From NCBI GenBank assembly GCA_012517905.1, contig JAAYUE010000033.1:1-64000 (forward strand): a DNA stretch of 64,000 nt. The letters are read 5' to 3'. Made by a program: the position numbers and the translations under genes. How positions within the stretch are numbered: the first letter of the stretch is position 1; every line of letters begins with the position of its first letter. Under the pieces are notes generated by a model that saw only the letters and a program-made list of their open reading frames with translations, ran no database searches and was not told the origin of the DNA. The DNA is from Clostridiales bacterium. Lineage in GTDB: Bacteria > Bacillota > Clostridia > Christensenellales > CAG-138. Positions 1-11,227 of this stretch are shown one piece after another.

Positions 1-163
1 AGCAGATGTAAAATCCGGTCTTGCTCCCAGCGATCAAACCACTACGCAGAAGTATTATCGCGTCCAGCTCGGCGCATTCTCCGTCAAGGCAAACGCCGAC
101 GCCATGCTCAAAAAGGTCAAAGCGGCTGGCTTCACCGATGCATTCATAAAATATTCTGAATAA
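1..163 (+). CDS. SPOR-domain protein, C-terminal fragment (probable endolysin/amidase tail)
   Basis: Reading frame 2 is open from the window edge to a TAA at 161-163, so only about 53 C-terminal residues are present. They contain YYRVQLGAFSVKANAD followed by a basic helix and GFTDAFIKY, the pattern of a SPOR peptidoglycan-binding domain (aromatic-RVQxGxF start, then xxA..ml.kvk..Gf). SPOR domains bind denuded glycan strands at sites of wall cleavage. In clostridial conjugative elements and prophages this domain commonly ends an N-acetylmuramoyl-L-alanine amidase or GH25 lysozyme. The position just upstream of a TnpW/TnpX pair supports a lysin encoded by the same mobile element. The catalytic part is outside the window, so the enzyme class is inferred. 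Confidence 0.7.
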   Translation, partial: ADVKSGLAPSDQTTTQKYYRVQLGAFSVKANADAMLKKVKAAGFTDAFIKYSE

Positions 164-248
164 GCATAGCTTTCACTACGGATTTTCCTCTCTCGCTGTC
201 CTCTCGATAGTGAAGGGAGTTTTGTCCCTTCGGATGGGAGGCTTCATC

Positions 249-458
249 ATGAAAGCAAAGAATACAACCGAAACACGAATAGGCAACGTCACCTATATCG
301 TCACATCCGAGTGCTCGCCCACTGCTACGGAGACGGTGGAAAAGAAGCTGGAACGCCTGATATTACGGCATATTTCGGACAAGGAATGTTCTCCGTTTTG
401 TATCAATAAACCTCTTGCTATGTGTGAAAATAAGAGCGAATATGGTACCTACAATTAA
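249..458 (+). CDS. TnpW-like transposon-encoded small protein
   Basis: A 69-residue protein. I start at ATG 249 rather than the track start at 210 because GGGAGG lies about 8 nt upstream. The motif TETRIGNVTYIVTSECSP followed by EKKLERLILRH matches what I know of the TnpW family (PF14202), small proteins of unknown function carried by Tn4451/Tn4453-type clostridial elements. It lies 18 nt before the large serine recombinase and is likely co-transcribed with it. Base composition is less GC-rich than the chromosomal genes to the right, as expected for acquired DNA. The function is unknown; an accessory role in excision or control of the recombinase is only a guess from position. Confidence 0.75.
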   Translation: MKAKNTTETRIGNVTYIVTSECSPTATETVEKKLERLILRHISDKECSPFCINKPLAMCENKSEYGTYN

Positions 459-2135
<1,677 letters not shown>

Positions 2136-2176
2136 CGGCGTGTGACTATAATAAATGCAGCACACGCCGATTTTTT
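2136..2176 (+). terminator. Terminator of the recombinase gene
   Basis: A perfect 9-bp stem, CGGCGTGTG (2136-2144) with CACACGCCG (2161-2169), with a 16-nt loop, is followed by ATTTTTT. It begins at the last base of the recombinase stop codon and is a convincing Rho-independent terminator. Confidence 0.88.
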
Positions 2177-2247
2177 AGGCATTGGGGAATTGTCCATAGC
2201 GCGTTTCTTCTGATGATCGAATTTCAGCATCGCATCTGCCTCCCGCT

Positions 2248-2274
2248 CCCGCGCGCCCCGCGGGTTTTTCTTTT
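2248..2274 (+). terminator. Second GC-rich terminator just past the mobile element
   Basis: CCCGCG (2248-2253) pairs with CGCGGG (2259-2264) and is followed by TTTTTCTTTT. No gene lies between this and the recombinase terminator. It may be the original terminator of a chromosomal gene whose body is now on the far side of the inserted element; that origin is inferred. Confidence 0.7.
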
Positions 2275-2360
2275 AACGGACGATGGGAAAAAGAATTGGG
2301 ATATGACATCCCCTTTGAATCATCGCAATCATATCCCTTGGGCCTGCGTGAGCGTGCGCC

Positions 2361-2576
2361 GATGTAATGAAACCGGTTTGAAATGATATGAACTCCATCG
2401 CTTCGCAGCATGGCGTCTTCTTAGAAACTTGCCAAAAGGGTTCAATATCCACATCGTTACAATGTATAGATGCAATGAAACCGGCTTGAAATGATAGGAA
2501 CGCCGTCGCTTCGCGGCACGGCGTCTTCTTAGAAACTTGCCAAAAGGGTTCAATATCCACATCATTACAATGTATA
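2361..2576. repeat. Tandem duplication of a 108-bp unit, 2 copies
   Basis: Copy 1 is 2361-2468 and copy 2 is 2469-2576. They abut exactly and differ at 8 of 108 positions by my alignment. Each carries a short hairpin (CCATCGCTTCGC... or CCGTCGCTTCGC...) in which an outer A-T pair of copy 1 is G-C in copy 2, a compensatory change. Both copies end TGTATA; in copy 2 this becomes TGTATAATAG, a good plus-strand -10 box (2573-2578). A minus-strand frame is open across both copies because 108 is a multiple of three. I see no convincing start site or family match, so I do not call a gene. A further inverted repeat GGGATATGA/TCATATCCC lies at 2298-2337. Otherwise 2281-2650 holds no recognisable gene. 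Confidence 0.85.
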
Positions 2577-2653
2577 ATAGAAGCGACGCCTGTGTCGGCG
2601 GAGCGGGCCGCCGCCTTGCGGCGCGCGGCGCGAGCCCGGCGCAACGTCGGTTC

Positions 2654-2683
2654 TTGACAAATAAAACGCGTTTCATGACATAT
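2654..2683 (+). promoter_or_regulatory. Promoter candidate for the LytTR regulator gene
   Basis: TTGACA (2654-2659) is a consensus -35 box. The -10 region about 17-18 nt downstream, around GACATATTC (2677-2685), is a weak match. It is the best candidate upstream of the response regulator at 2802. Confidence 0.5.
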
Positions 2684-2712
2684 TCCATCGGAAAGGTGTG
2701 AAAGTGGATATC

Positions 2713-2805
2713 ATGCAAAATAAGGCAGACTGTGTGCGCAAAACGGTGAACCAAACGCCGTCCATGCGGGGTGCCGGCGAAAGGACGGAGCATAACAAGG
2801 GATGA
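2713..2805 (+). CDS. Possible 30-residue leader peptide overlapping the LytTR regulator start
   Basis: An ORF too short for the track: ATG 2713 to TGA 2803-2805, 30 residues, beginning MQNKADCVRK and ending EHNKG. Its stop overlaps the ATG of the response regulator (ATGA at 2802-2805), a typical coupling arrangement. The upstream Shine-Dalgarno signal is weak (AAGGTG about 14 nt away). The peptide is hydrophilic and does not look like an AgrD-type pheromone precursor. It could be a coupling ORF or chance. Confidence 0.25.
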   Translation: MQNKADCVRKTVNQTPSMRGAGERTEHNKG

Positions 2806-3509
2806 ACATCTTCATCTGCGACGACAGCGCGGCGCATTCGTCGCTCTGCAAAAAAACGCTCCTTCGCCTCTCGCAGCGGCACGACGTTCATGTGAAAATC
2901 AGGACTTTCCCGTCCGGCGAAGCGCTGCTCTTCGAGGCCGAGGACGCGTTTGCATCCGTGGATCTCGTCTATCTCGACATCCGCATGCCCGGGCCGGACG
3001 GACTGGAGACCGCAAAGCGCCTGCGGGACATGGGGTACGTCGGAGACATCGTCTTCTTCACCGTCACGCCGGACTTCGCCATCGCAGGCTACGACGTGAG
3101 CGCGCTGCACTATGTGGTCAAGGACCAGACCTCCGCCGAGAAATTCGAGGAGATCTTCCTGCGCGCCTTGGCGCGCAAGCAGCGTCGCGAGAGCGAGGTG
3201 CTCGTGCTCACCTGCGCGGGCGAGAGCCGTTGCGTACCGCTTGAATCCATCCGCTATTTCGAGATTCAGCAGCGCATCGTCACGGTGTATTACGACGAGG
3301 AACAGTTTGAGTTTTATTCCACCATGATGCGCATGGAGGAGCAGCTCTTCAACAAAGGCTTTGTGCGCACGCACAAGTCCTTTCTGGTGAGCAAACGCTA
3401 CATCCGCTCCATCGACAGCGCGAGGGTGCTCCTCGATACCGGCGAGGAACTGCCCGTCGGCAAGCGCTACTATGCCGAGAGCCTGAAGAGCATTGGCGCG
3501 GCGAGCTGA
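2802..3509 (+). CDS. LytTR-family response regulator (AgrA/LytR type)
   Basis: A 235-residue two-component regulator. The receiver domain (1-120) has the acidic pair ICDDS, phosphoacceptor Asp59 in VYLDIRMPG, the FFTVT threonine and the conserved lysine in VKDQTS. A LytTR DNA-binding domain follows (about 135-232) with the typical IRYFEIQQR, FVRTHKSFLVS and LPVGKRYY segments. LytTR proteins bind short direct repeats and usually control surface, bacteriocin or quorum-sensing genes. No histidine kinase gene is adjacent, so the partner is elsewhere or missing. The next gene, 57 nt downstream, is a secreted SHIRT-repeat protein and is a plausible target or operon partner. The ATG at 2802 is preceded by AAGGACGGAG about 11 nt upstream. 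Confidence 0.88.
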   Translation: MNIFICDDSAAHSSLCKKTLLRLSQRHDVHVKIRTFPSGEALLFEAEDAFASVDLVYLDIRMPGPDGLETAKRLRDMGYVGDIVFFTVTPDFAIAGYDVSALHYVVKDQTSAEKFEEIFLRALARKQRRESEVLVLTCAGESRCVPLESIRYFEIQQRIVTVYYDEEQFEFYSTMMRMEEQLFNKGFVRTHKSFLVSKRYIRSIDSARVLLDTGEELPVGKRYYAESLKSIGAAS

Positions 3510-3565
3510 CAAGCGCCGCCAACCCTTTTTCCATTTCGCCGGCGAGCGGCACAGATGCGAGGAAT

Positions 3566-4804
3566 ATGATGAACAGACGGTCAAACCCCATTCCACCGAC
3601 CGCGGCTTTGCTGGCGCTGCTGCTGGCTTGCCTTCTCATTCCCCTGACGGCGCTTGCGGCGACCTCCCTCGGCAACGACAACCATACGGACACGGACGAC
3701 TACTGTCTGCGTGCGCACGACGTGCGAATCGGGCTGAGCGAGTTTTCAACCAGGACGCGAACGCAACTGGAGGCCGACATCGTCTCCGCCTCCGCATTTG
3801 AGTTTTACTATCGCAGCGACTGGAGCAGCGTCACCTCCGGCTACAGCGTAGATTTTTCCAACCTTGTCGACGCGGTCAGTTCAACCGGCTATCCAGTCAC
3901 TGTGACGCTGGACCCCGTTTCGATGAGCGTATCTTCGTATGTCACGTTTCGCGTGTTCGTCGTGGACGACACGCCGACCCCGACGCCCTCCTATCCCGTA
4001 ACGTACCAGTTTATCAGCGCGACGCCCGGGCACGACCTGCCCGAGGGCGTTCTCTCCCAGCTGCCCGCGGATACGGTCGCAGGCATCGGAGAAACCGTCG
4101 CGCCCTCGTTTTTGATGGACGCGGTACGCGACGGCGCGGGCGAGTGGACGTTTTCCGGATGGACGCCCGCAGATCAGTTCGCCATCGGTCCGGGCGTCGC
4201 GTTCACCGGTTCCTGGACCTGGACGGCGCTGCCCGTGTATTCGGTGGAATACGTCTTCGTCAGCAGTTCGAGCGGGCGCGCGCTGCCCGACAAAGTGCTC
4301 GATCAGCTGCCCGCCGGCTCGTTCGGCGTGGAGGGGGATGTATTCACCGCGCCGGGTTCCTGCCATTCCGTCCGCATCGGCGGCGGCGTCTGGCGCTTTA
4401 AGGGCTGGAGCGCCGCCAGCCTGACCATTACGGACGGAGATCTCACGTTCACCGGCACATGGCGCTGGTATACCGACCATACGTCGGCGGCGGCCACGTC
4501 GGAGCCCACGCCCGCCGCGTCTCCAACCGCGGCGCCCACGCCGGAGATCACCCCGCCGCCCACCGTACCGCCCGAGACGCCGCAGCCGACCGCCTCGGCC
4601 TCCCCTGCGATGCAGGTGCTCGAACAGACAAACAGCAATACGCCCGCGCCGCCGACAGGCAGCGCGAAGGGAGGAGCCGCCCAAATGATGATCGCAACGG
4701 TGCTGACCGCCCTTGTCGCAACGCAGGCGTTCGCCGTCGCATCCGACCTGAAGGTGCTCAAATGGTACGACGCCAGAAAAGCGGCGCGGAGGACGAACGC
4801 ATGA
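3566..4804 (+). CDS. Secreted SHIRT-repeat surface protein with C-terminal membrane anchor
   Basis: A 412-residue exported protein. Residues 1-31 form a signal peptide (basic start, LLALLLACLL, cleavage near ALA-A). Residues about 35-135 are an unassigned all-beta region. Two tandem domains follow at about 143-222 and 223-300, each with YxVxYxFxS, LPxxVLxQLPA and a closing WxFxGW...FTGxWxW. This matches the SHIRT-type repeats found in stalk regions of Gram-positive surface proteins. A Pro/Thr-rich linker (301-352) leads to a hydrophobic segment and a basic tail. There is no LPXTG, but PPTGS precedes the hydrophobic helix and could be a variant sorting signal. Its stop overlaps the next gene by ATGA. 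A role in adhesion or as a wall spacer is inferred from architecture. Confidence 0.75.
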   Translation: MMNRRSNPIPPTAALLALLLACLLIPLTALAATSLGNDNHTDTDDYCLRAHDVRIGLSEFSTRTRTQLEADIVSASAFEFYYRSDWSSVTSGYSVDFSNLVDAVSSTGYPVTVTLDPVSMSVSSYVTFRVFVVDDTPTPTPSYPVTYQFISATPGHDLPEGVLSQLPADTVAGIGETVAPSFLMDAVRDGAGEWTFSGWTPADQFAIGPGVAFTGSWTWTALPVYSVEYVFVSSSSGRALPDKVLDQLPAGSFGVEGDVFTAPGSCHSVRIGGGVWRFKGWSAASLTITDGDLTFTGTWRWYTDHTSAAATSEPTPAASPTAAPTPEITPPPTVPPETPQPTASASPAMQVLEQTNSNTPAPPTGSAKGGAAQMMIATVLTALVATQAFAVASDLKVLKWYDARKAARRTNA

Positions 4805-4998
4805 GCTGGCTGGTCAACGTTCTCATCGGCGTATTGGCCGTGGCGCTCGTCGCGCTGGTCGTCATTCGCATACGTCTTAAGCGCCGCCTCGACAGCATAG
4901 ACGGCATGGTCGGCGTCACCAGACGCGGCGGATATGACGGCAAGATCGTCGGCGGTGAATTTACAAAAGTCTACAAACACAAGCAATCGCAGCGTTGA
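4801..4998 (+). CDS. Small single-span membrane protein
   Basis: A 65-residue protein starting at ATG 4801, inside the longer track ORF that begins at 4459. The start overlaps the stop of the SHIRT protein gene (ATGA), so translation is probably coupled. Residues 4-24 form one hydrophobic helix (LVNVLIGVLAVALVALVVI) followed by a basic cytoplasmic tail ending KVYKHKQSQR. The topology suggests it stays at the membrane, perhaps helping export or anchoring of its upstream partner. I recognise no family. A terminator follows 29 nt later, so the pair ends a transcription unit. Confidence 0.6.
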   Translation: MSWLVNVLIGVLAVALVALVVIRIRLKRRLDSIDGMVGVTRRGGYDGKIVGGEFTKVYKHKQSQR

Positions 4999-5027
4999 GC
5001 TGCGCGATTCCGTTCTCCTCACGCCCC

Positions 5028-5046
5028 GCCCCGCGCGGGGCTTTTT
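5028..5046 (+). terminator. Terminator after the surface-protein unit
   Basis: The stem GCCCC (5028-5032)/GGGGC (5037-5041) with loop GCGC is followed directly by TTTTT, a short but very GC-rich Rho-independent terminator. Confidence 0.85.
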
Positions 5047-5121
5047 GATCTATGTGCCGGGATTTCCAATAAAAAAAAGAAAAATGTGCGTCTTGTCACA
5101 GTCAAACCGACCGCGGCAAGT

Positions 5122-5127
5122 TATAAT
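5122..5127 (+). promoter_or_regulatory. -10 box upstream of copA
   Basis: A perfect TATAAT lies 70 nt before the copA start. No -35 box is seen at 16-18 nt. The nearest, TTGTCA at 5093, is 23 nt away, which would fit only a regulator-dependent promoter. I found no CopY-type TACAnnTGTA box. Confidence 0.4.
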
Positions 5128-5196
5128 CATCATGAAGATTTCTGCGGTTCCATGTCCATTCAGGCGGACATCCCGCTCGGGAAGGAGAGATGCCTG

Positions 5197-7662
<2,466 letters not shown>

Positions 7663-7700
7663 CCGCCTTTCTCATGGCGTCTGCTCGAATATGTATGCGC

Positions 7701-7732
7701 GAACGGCGCCCGTCGTACGACGGGCGCCGTTC
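7701..7732. repeat. Perfect 32-bp palindrome after copA
   Basis: Two 16-bp arms (GAACGGCGCCCGTCGT and its exact complement) meet with no spacer. There is no T-run on the plus side. It may act as a factor-independent or Rho-assisted terminator of copA, or as a protein-binding dyad. The rest of 7663-7880 holds no gene. Confidence 0.9.
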
Positions 7733-7880
7733 CGTACCACGCATGGTAATCCTCTTTTGCAAAAAGGAACCGCCCCGAGTCCTGCATTTGTCGATCAGAA
7801 ATTTACCCCATGTGGTATTTTTCTTTGCCGTTCAAAACCAAGCGTCTTTTTTCGTTTGCAGGACGCACGATTTGTCCGTA

Positions 7881-7889
7881 TGCTATAAT
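7881..7889 (+). promoter_or_regulatory. Extended -10 promoter for the DUF523 gene
   Basis: TGCTATAAT is an extended -10 element with a perfect TATAAT, 36 nt before the chosen start codon. No good -35 box is present at 17 nt, which extended -10 promoters can tolerate. Confidence 0.6.
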
Positions 7890-7924
7890 CATTTCATCAT
7901 CCGGTGCAAAAGGAGCTTTTCGCA

Positions 7925-8368
7925 ATGTCAAGCCGTTCCCCCGTCCTCGTGAGCGCCTGTCTGCTCGGCCTCTGCTGCCGCTACGACGGCAAGGCGCAGG
8001 CAAACGAACGCGTGCTCGCGCTCGCAGCATCGCGCCCGGCCATTCCCGTCTGCCCGGAGCAGCTCGGCGGCCTGGCTACGCCGCGCTCGCCCGCGGAGCG
8101 AAGCGAGGCGCGCGTGGTCACGCGCGGCGGCGAGGACGTGACGGAGGCGTTCGCCCGCGGAGCGCGGGAATCCCTCCGGCTGGCGCGCCTGTTCGGCTGC
8201 CGGGCCGCCGTGCTCAAGGCCAATAGCCCCTCCTGCGGCAGCGGACAGATTTACGACGGCAGCTTTTCCGGCAGGCTCGTACCCGGCGACGGGCTGACAG
8301 CGGCGCTGCTGAAGGAAAACGGAATCGCCGTGTTCACCGAAGCGGACGATTTCGACGCGCTTTTGTAA
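7925..8368 (+). CDS. DUF523 family protein
   Basis: A 147-residue protein with the DUF523 hallmarks: VLVSACLLGLCCRYDGK at the N-terminus, CPEQLGGLATPR, and KANSPSCGSGQIYDG, all rich in conserved cysteines. The family is widespread and of unknown function; the invariant cysteines suggest metal or Fe-S binding, which is inference. I start at ATG 7925 rather than the GTG at 7904 because AAAGGAG sits 9 nt upstream of 7925 and would lie inside the gene otherwise. It forms its own transcription unit with an extended -10 promoter before it and a hairpin terminator after it. Confidence 0.85.
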   Translation: MSSRSPVLVSACLLGLCCRYDGKAQANERVLALAASRPAIPVCPEQLGGLATPRSPAERSEARVVTRGGEDVTEAFARGARESLRLARLFGCRAAVLKANSPSCGSGQIYDGSFSGRLVPGDGLTAALLKENGIAVFTEADDFDALL

Positions 8369-8423
8369 ACTTATTTTTTTCAGAATTTCCCTGCGTATTT
8401 TTCATATAATTGCAACATGTCCC

Positions 8424-8453
8424 AAACAGCCGGAATCTGTGGCTGTTTTCTTA
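8424..8453 (+). terminator. Terminator of the DUF523 gene
   Basis: AAACAGCC (8424-8431) pairs with GGCTGTTT (8441-8448) across a 9-nt loop, followed by TCTTAT. A TATAAT at 8405-8410 just before it could start a short terminated RNA, but lacks a -35 box. Confidence 0.65.
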
Positions 8454-8506
8454 TCTCCCGCCCGATTCACCCCGGGCGGACCTCGATTTTATGCGGTTTT
8501 ACGGCA

Positions 8507-8535
8507 TTGCGATTCCCCATATCTTGTGCTAGTAT
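8507..8535 (+). promoter_or_regulatory. nrdAB promoter
   Basis: TTGCGA (8507-8512), a 17-nt spacer and TAGTAT (8530-8535) preceded by TGC form a good sigma-A type promoter 127 nt before nrdA. The spacer is occupied by the NrdR-like box. Confidence 0.7.
8514..8529 (+). promoter_or_regulatory. NrdR box in the nrdAB promoter
   Basis: TCCCCATATCTTGTGC matches about 12 of 16 positions of the NrdR-box consensus aCaCwAtATmTwGtgt. It lies exactly between the -35 and -10 boxes, where binding of the ATP/dATP-sensing repressor NrdR would block polymerase. A weaker second match (TACTATCTGTTG, near 8546-8557) lies about 29 bp downstream; NrdR boxes usually occur in pairs. No nrdR gene is in the window. 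Confidence 0.6.
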
Positions 8536-8661
8536 GAATTTGAAATACTATCTGTTGCGTTTCGCGGCAGACTTTTGATACAACAAAGGCGATACACGGC
8601 CCGTCTGAGCCGGCGGGCCGCTTCTCACGACCAGTATGGATAAGGGGCGCGGTAAAAGGAC

Positions 8662-11184
8662 ATGATGGAAATCATCAAACGCAGCGGGTTGGCGGAAGCC
8701 TACGACCGCAATAAGATCACAAACGCCATACGAAAAGCTTTCGTCAGCACGAACACCGAGGTGCCGGAGGCGACGCTGGAGGCGATCACCGCCGCCGTCG
8801 AGGCGCGCATCCCCCTGCTGCCGCCGCCGGTGCAGGTGGAGCAGATTCAGGATCTCGTGGAAGAGACGCTCATGCTCAAGGGGTATTTTGCCCAGAGCAA
8901 GAGCTACATCCTCTACCGCAGCGAGCGCACGCGCATGCGCGGGCAGCGAAAGAGCATCTGCTCGATGCTTGCGGACGGCGAGCGGCTCGAGCGCATCCTC
9001 GCCAAGATACAGAAGGACTATCCGCAGGAGGCATACGAGCTCTCGCGGCTGGACGAGAAGTTTCGCTCCTTCCTCAAGCCCGAGATGGGCGAGGGCGCAA
9101 AACGCGCCGCGCTCATCCGCGCCGCCGCCGAGCTGACCACGCAGGAAGCGCCGCACTGGGAGTTCATCGCCGCACGGATTTTAATGTACGATTTTCAGGC
9201 CGAGCTGACACGCTCGCTCGAAGAGCTGGGTCTGGGCGGGTTTTATGAAAAGGTGCGGTATCTGACCGAGAGCGGACTCTATGGCGCATACATTCTGGAG
9301 CACTATACAAAAGAAGAGCTCGACGAAGCGGAGCGTTATCTCAACCCCGGCAACGACGAAAAGCTCACCTATTCCGGCCTCGAGCTGCTGCTTCGGCGCT
9401 ATGTCATCCGGAGCCACCAGGGTCAGCCGCTGGAGACGCCGCAGGAGATGTATCTCGGCATCGCGCTGCATCTGGCCATGCCGGAGCGGCAGGACCGCCT
9501 CCTCTGGGTGCGCCGCTTTTACGAAATGCTCAGCTCGCTGAAGGTGACCATGGCGACGCCGACGCTCGCCAACGCGAGAAAGCCGTTTCACCAGCTCTCG
9601 AGCTGCTTCATCGACACCGTGCCGGACAGCCTGACGGGCATCTACCGCAGCATCGACAACTTTGCGCAGGTGAGCAAGTACGGCGGCGGCATGGGTCTGT
9701 ATTTCGGCAAGGTGCGCGCAAAGGGCAGCACCATCCGCGGCTTCGAGGGGGCGGCGGGCGGCGTCATCCGCTGGATTCGCCTCGCCAACGACACCGCCGT
9801 GGCGGTGGACCAGCTCGGCGTGCGCCAGGGCGCGGTGGCCGTCTACCTCGACGTCTGGCACAAGGATTTGCCGGAGTTTCTGCAGCTTCGCACCAACAAC
9901 GGCGACGACCGCATGAAGGCGCACGACGTGTTTCCCGCCGTGTGCTATCCCGATCTGTTCTGGAAGACCGTTCGCGACAACATAGAGGGCAACTGGTATC
10001 TCATGTGCCCGCACGACATCCTGGCCGTCAAGGGATACTGTCTCGAAGATTTCTGGGGCGAGGCGTGGGAGAGCCGCTATCGCGACTGCGTGGCGGACTC
10101 CCGCATTGAAAAGCGCGTCATCCCGATCAAGGAGCTCGTGCGCCTGATCCTCAAGAGCGCGGTGGAGACCGGCACGCCGTTCGTCTTCAACCGGGACGCG
10201 GTCAACCGCGCAAACCCGAACCACCACACGGGCATGGTCTATTGCAGCAACCTCTGCACGGAGATCGCGCAGAACATGAGCGGCATACAGGACGTGAGCC
10301 AGGAGATCGTGACCGTGGGCGGCGAAACGGTGGTCGTCAACACCACAAAGCCCGGCGATTTCGTGGTCTGTAACCTTGCGAGCCTGTCGTTGGGTCAGAT
10401 CGACCTGACCGGCGACGAGCTGGAGACGCTTGCCGGGCACGTCGTGCGCGCGCTGGATAACGTCATCGACCTCAACTTCTTCCCCGTGCCGTACGCTAAG
10501 GTGAACAACCTGCGCTATCGCCCGATCGGCCTCGGGGTGAGCGGATATCACCATATGCTGGCCAAAAACCACATCGGCTGGGAGAGCGAGGAGCACCTGA
10601 AATTTGTGGATCAGGTGTTTGAGCGCATCAACTACGCCGCCATCTCGGCGAGCGCGGATATCGCCGCCGACAAGGGGCGCTATGAATACTTCGACGGCAG
10701 CGACTGGCAGACGGGCGCCTATTTCCACAAGCGCGGCTACAAAAGCGCGCGCTGGCAGGAGCTTGCGGAAAAAGTTGTCAAACAGGGCATGCGAAACGGC
10801 TGGCTGCTCGCCATCGCGCCGACGAGCAGCACCAGCATCATCGCCGGAACGACGGCGGGCATCGACCCCGTGATGAACCGCTACTTCCTCGAGGAGAAGA
10901 AAAACGGGCTCATCCCGCGCGTCGCGCCCGATCTCTCGCCGGAGACCTACTGGTACTATAAGAGCGCGCATCTGATCGACCAGACCTGGTCCATCCGCGC
11001 GGCGGGCGTGCGCCAGCGGCATATCGACCAGTCCCAGAGCATGAACCTCTACATCACAAACGACTTCACCTTCCGCAAGGTGCTGAACCTGTATATCCTC
11101 GCCTTCGAGCACGGGATCAAGACCGTTTACTATGTGCGCAGCAAGAGCCTCGAGGTGGAGGACTGCTCCGCCTGCTCGTCCTAA
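8662..11184 (+). CDS. nrdA: Class I ribonucleoside-diphosphate reductase, alpha subunit
   Basis: An 840-residue large subunit that reduces NDPs to dNDPs in complex with NrdB. Residues 3-95 form an ATP-cone (IIKRSGLAEAYDRNKI, QDLVEETLM) for allosteric control by ATP/dATP. The catalytic barrel shows the SSCF cysteine, NLCTEI (Asn-Cys-Glu active-site triad), VCNLASLSLG with the second redox cysteine, and the PTSSTSIIAGT loop. The tail ends CSACSS, the swinging Cys-x-x-Cys that exchanges disulfides with thioredoxin or glutaredoxin. GTAAAAGGAC precedes ATG 8662; the second ATG at 8665 is equally possible. It forms an operon with nrdB, 43 nt downstream, behind a promoter with an NrdR box. Confidence 0.95.
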   Translation: MMEIIKRSGLAEAYDRNKITNAIRKAFVSTNTEVPEATLEAITAAVEARIPLLPPPVQVEQIQDLVEETLMLKGYFAQSKSYILYRSERTRMRGQRKSICSMLADGERLERILAKIQKDYPQEAYELSRLDEKFRSFLKPEMGEGAKRAALIRAAAELTTQEAPHWEFIAARILMYDFQAELTRSLEELGLGGFYEKVRYLTESGLYGAYILEHYTKEELDEAERYLNPGNDEKLTYSGLELLLRRYVIRSHQGQPLETPQEMYLGIALHLAMPERQDRLLWVRRFYEMLSSLKVTMATPTLANARKPFHQLSSCFIDTVPDSLTGIYRSIDNFAQVSKYGGGMGLYFGKVRAKGSTIRGFEGAAGGVIRWIRLANDTAVAVDQLGVRQGAVAVYLDVWHKDLPEFLQLRTNNGDDRMKAHDVFPAVCYPDLFWKTVRDNIEGNWYLMCPHDILAVKGYCLEDFWGEAWESRYRDCVADSRIEKRVIPIKELVRLILKSAVETGTPFVFNRDAVNRANPNHHTGMVYCSNLCTEIAQNMSGIQDVSQEIVTVGGETVVVNTTKPGDFVVCNLASLSLGQIDLTGDELETLAGHVVRALDNVIDLNFFPVPYAKVNNLRYRPIGLGVSGYHHMLAKNHIGWESEEHLKFVDQVFERINYAAISASADIAADKGRYEYFDGSDWQTGAYFHKRGYKSARWQELAEKVVKQGMRNGWLLAIAPTSSTSIIAGTTAGIDPVMNRYFLEEKKNGLIPRVAPDLSPETYWYYKSAHLIDQTWSIRAAGVRQRHIDQSQSMNLYITNDFTFRKVLNLYILAFEHGIKTVYYVRSKSLEVEDCSACSS

Positions 11185-11227
11185 GCGGCGCGCAAGGCAA
11201 AAATTTTTCACAACGGGAGCGTAACCG

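Noticed and set aside
2273-2793. Minus-strand ORFs with a 36-residue repeat across the 108-bp duplication
   Set aside because: The repetition follows from the DNA repeat being a multiple of three; no ribosome site or known family, and the hairpin change favours a structural role.
5047-5196. CopY or CsoR operator upstream of copA
   Set aside because: No TACAnnTGTA box or G-tract palindrome found; only a TATAAT box is supported.
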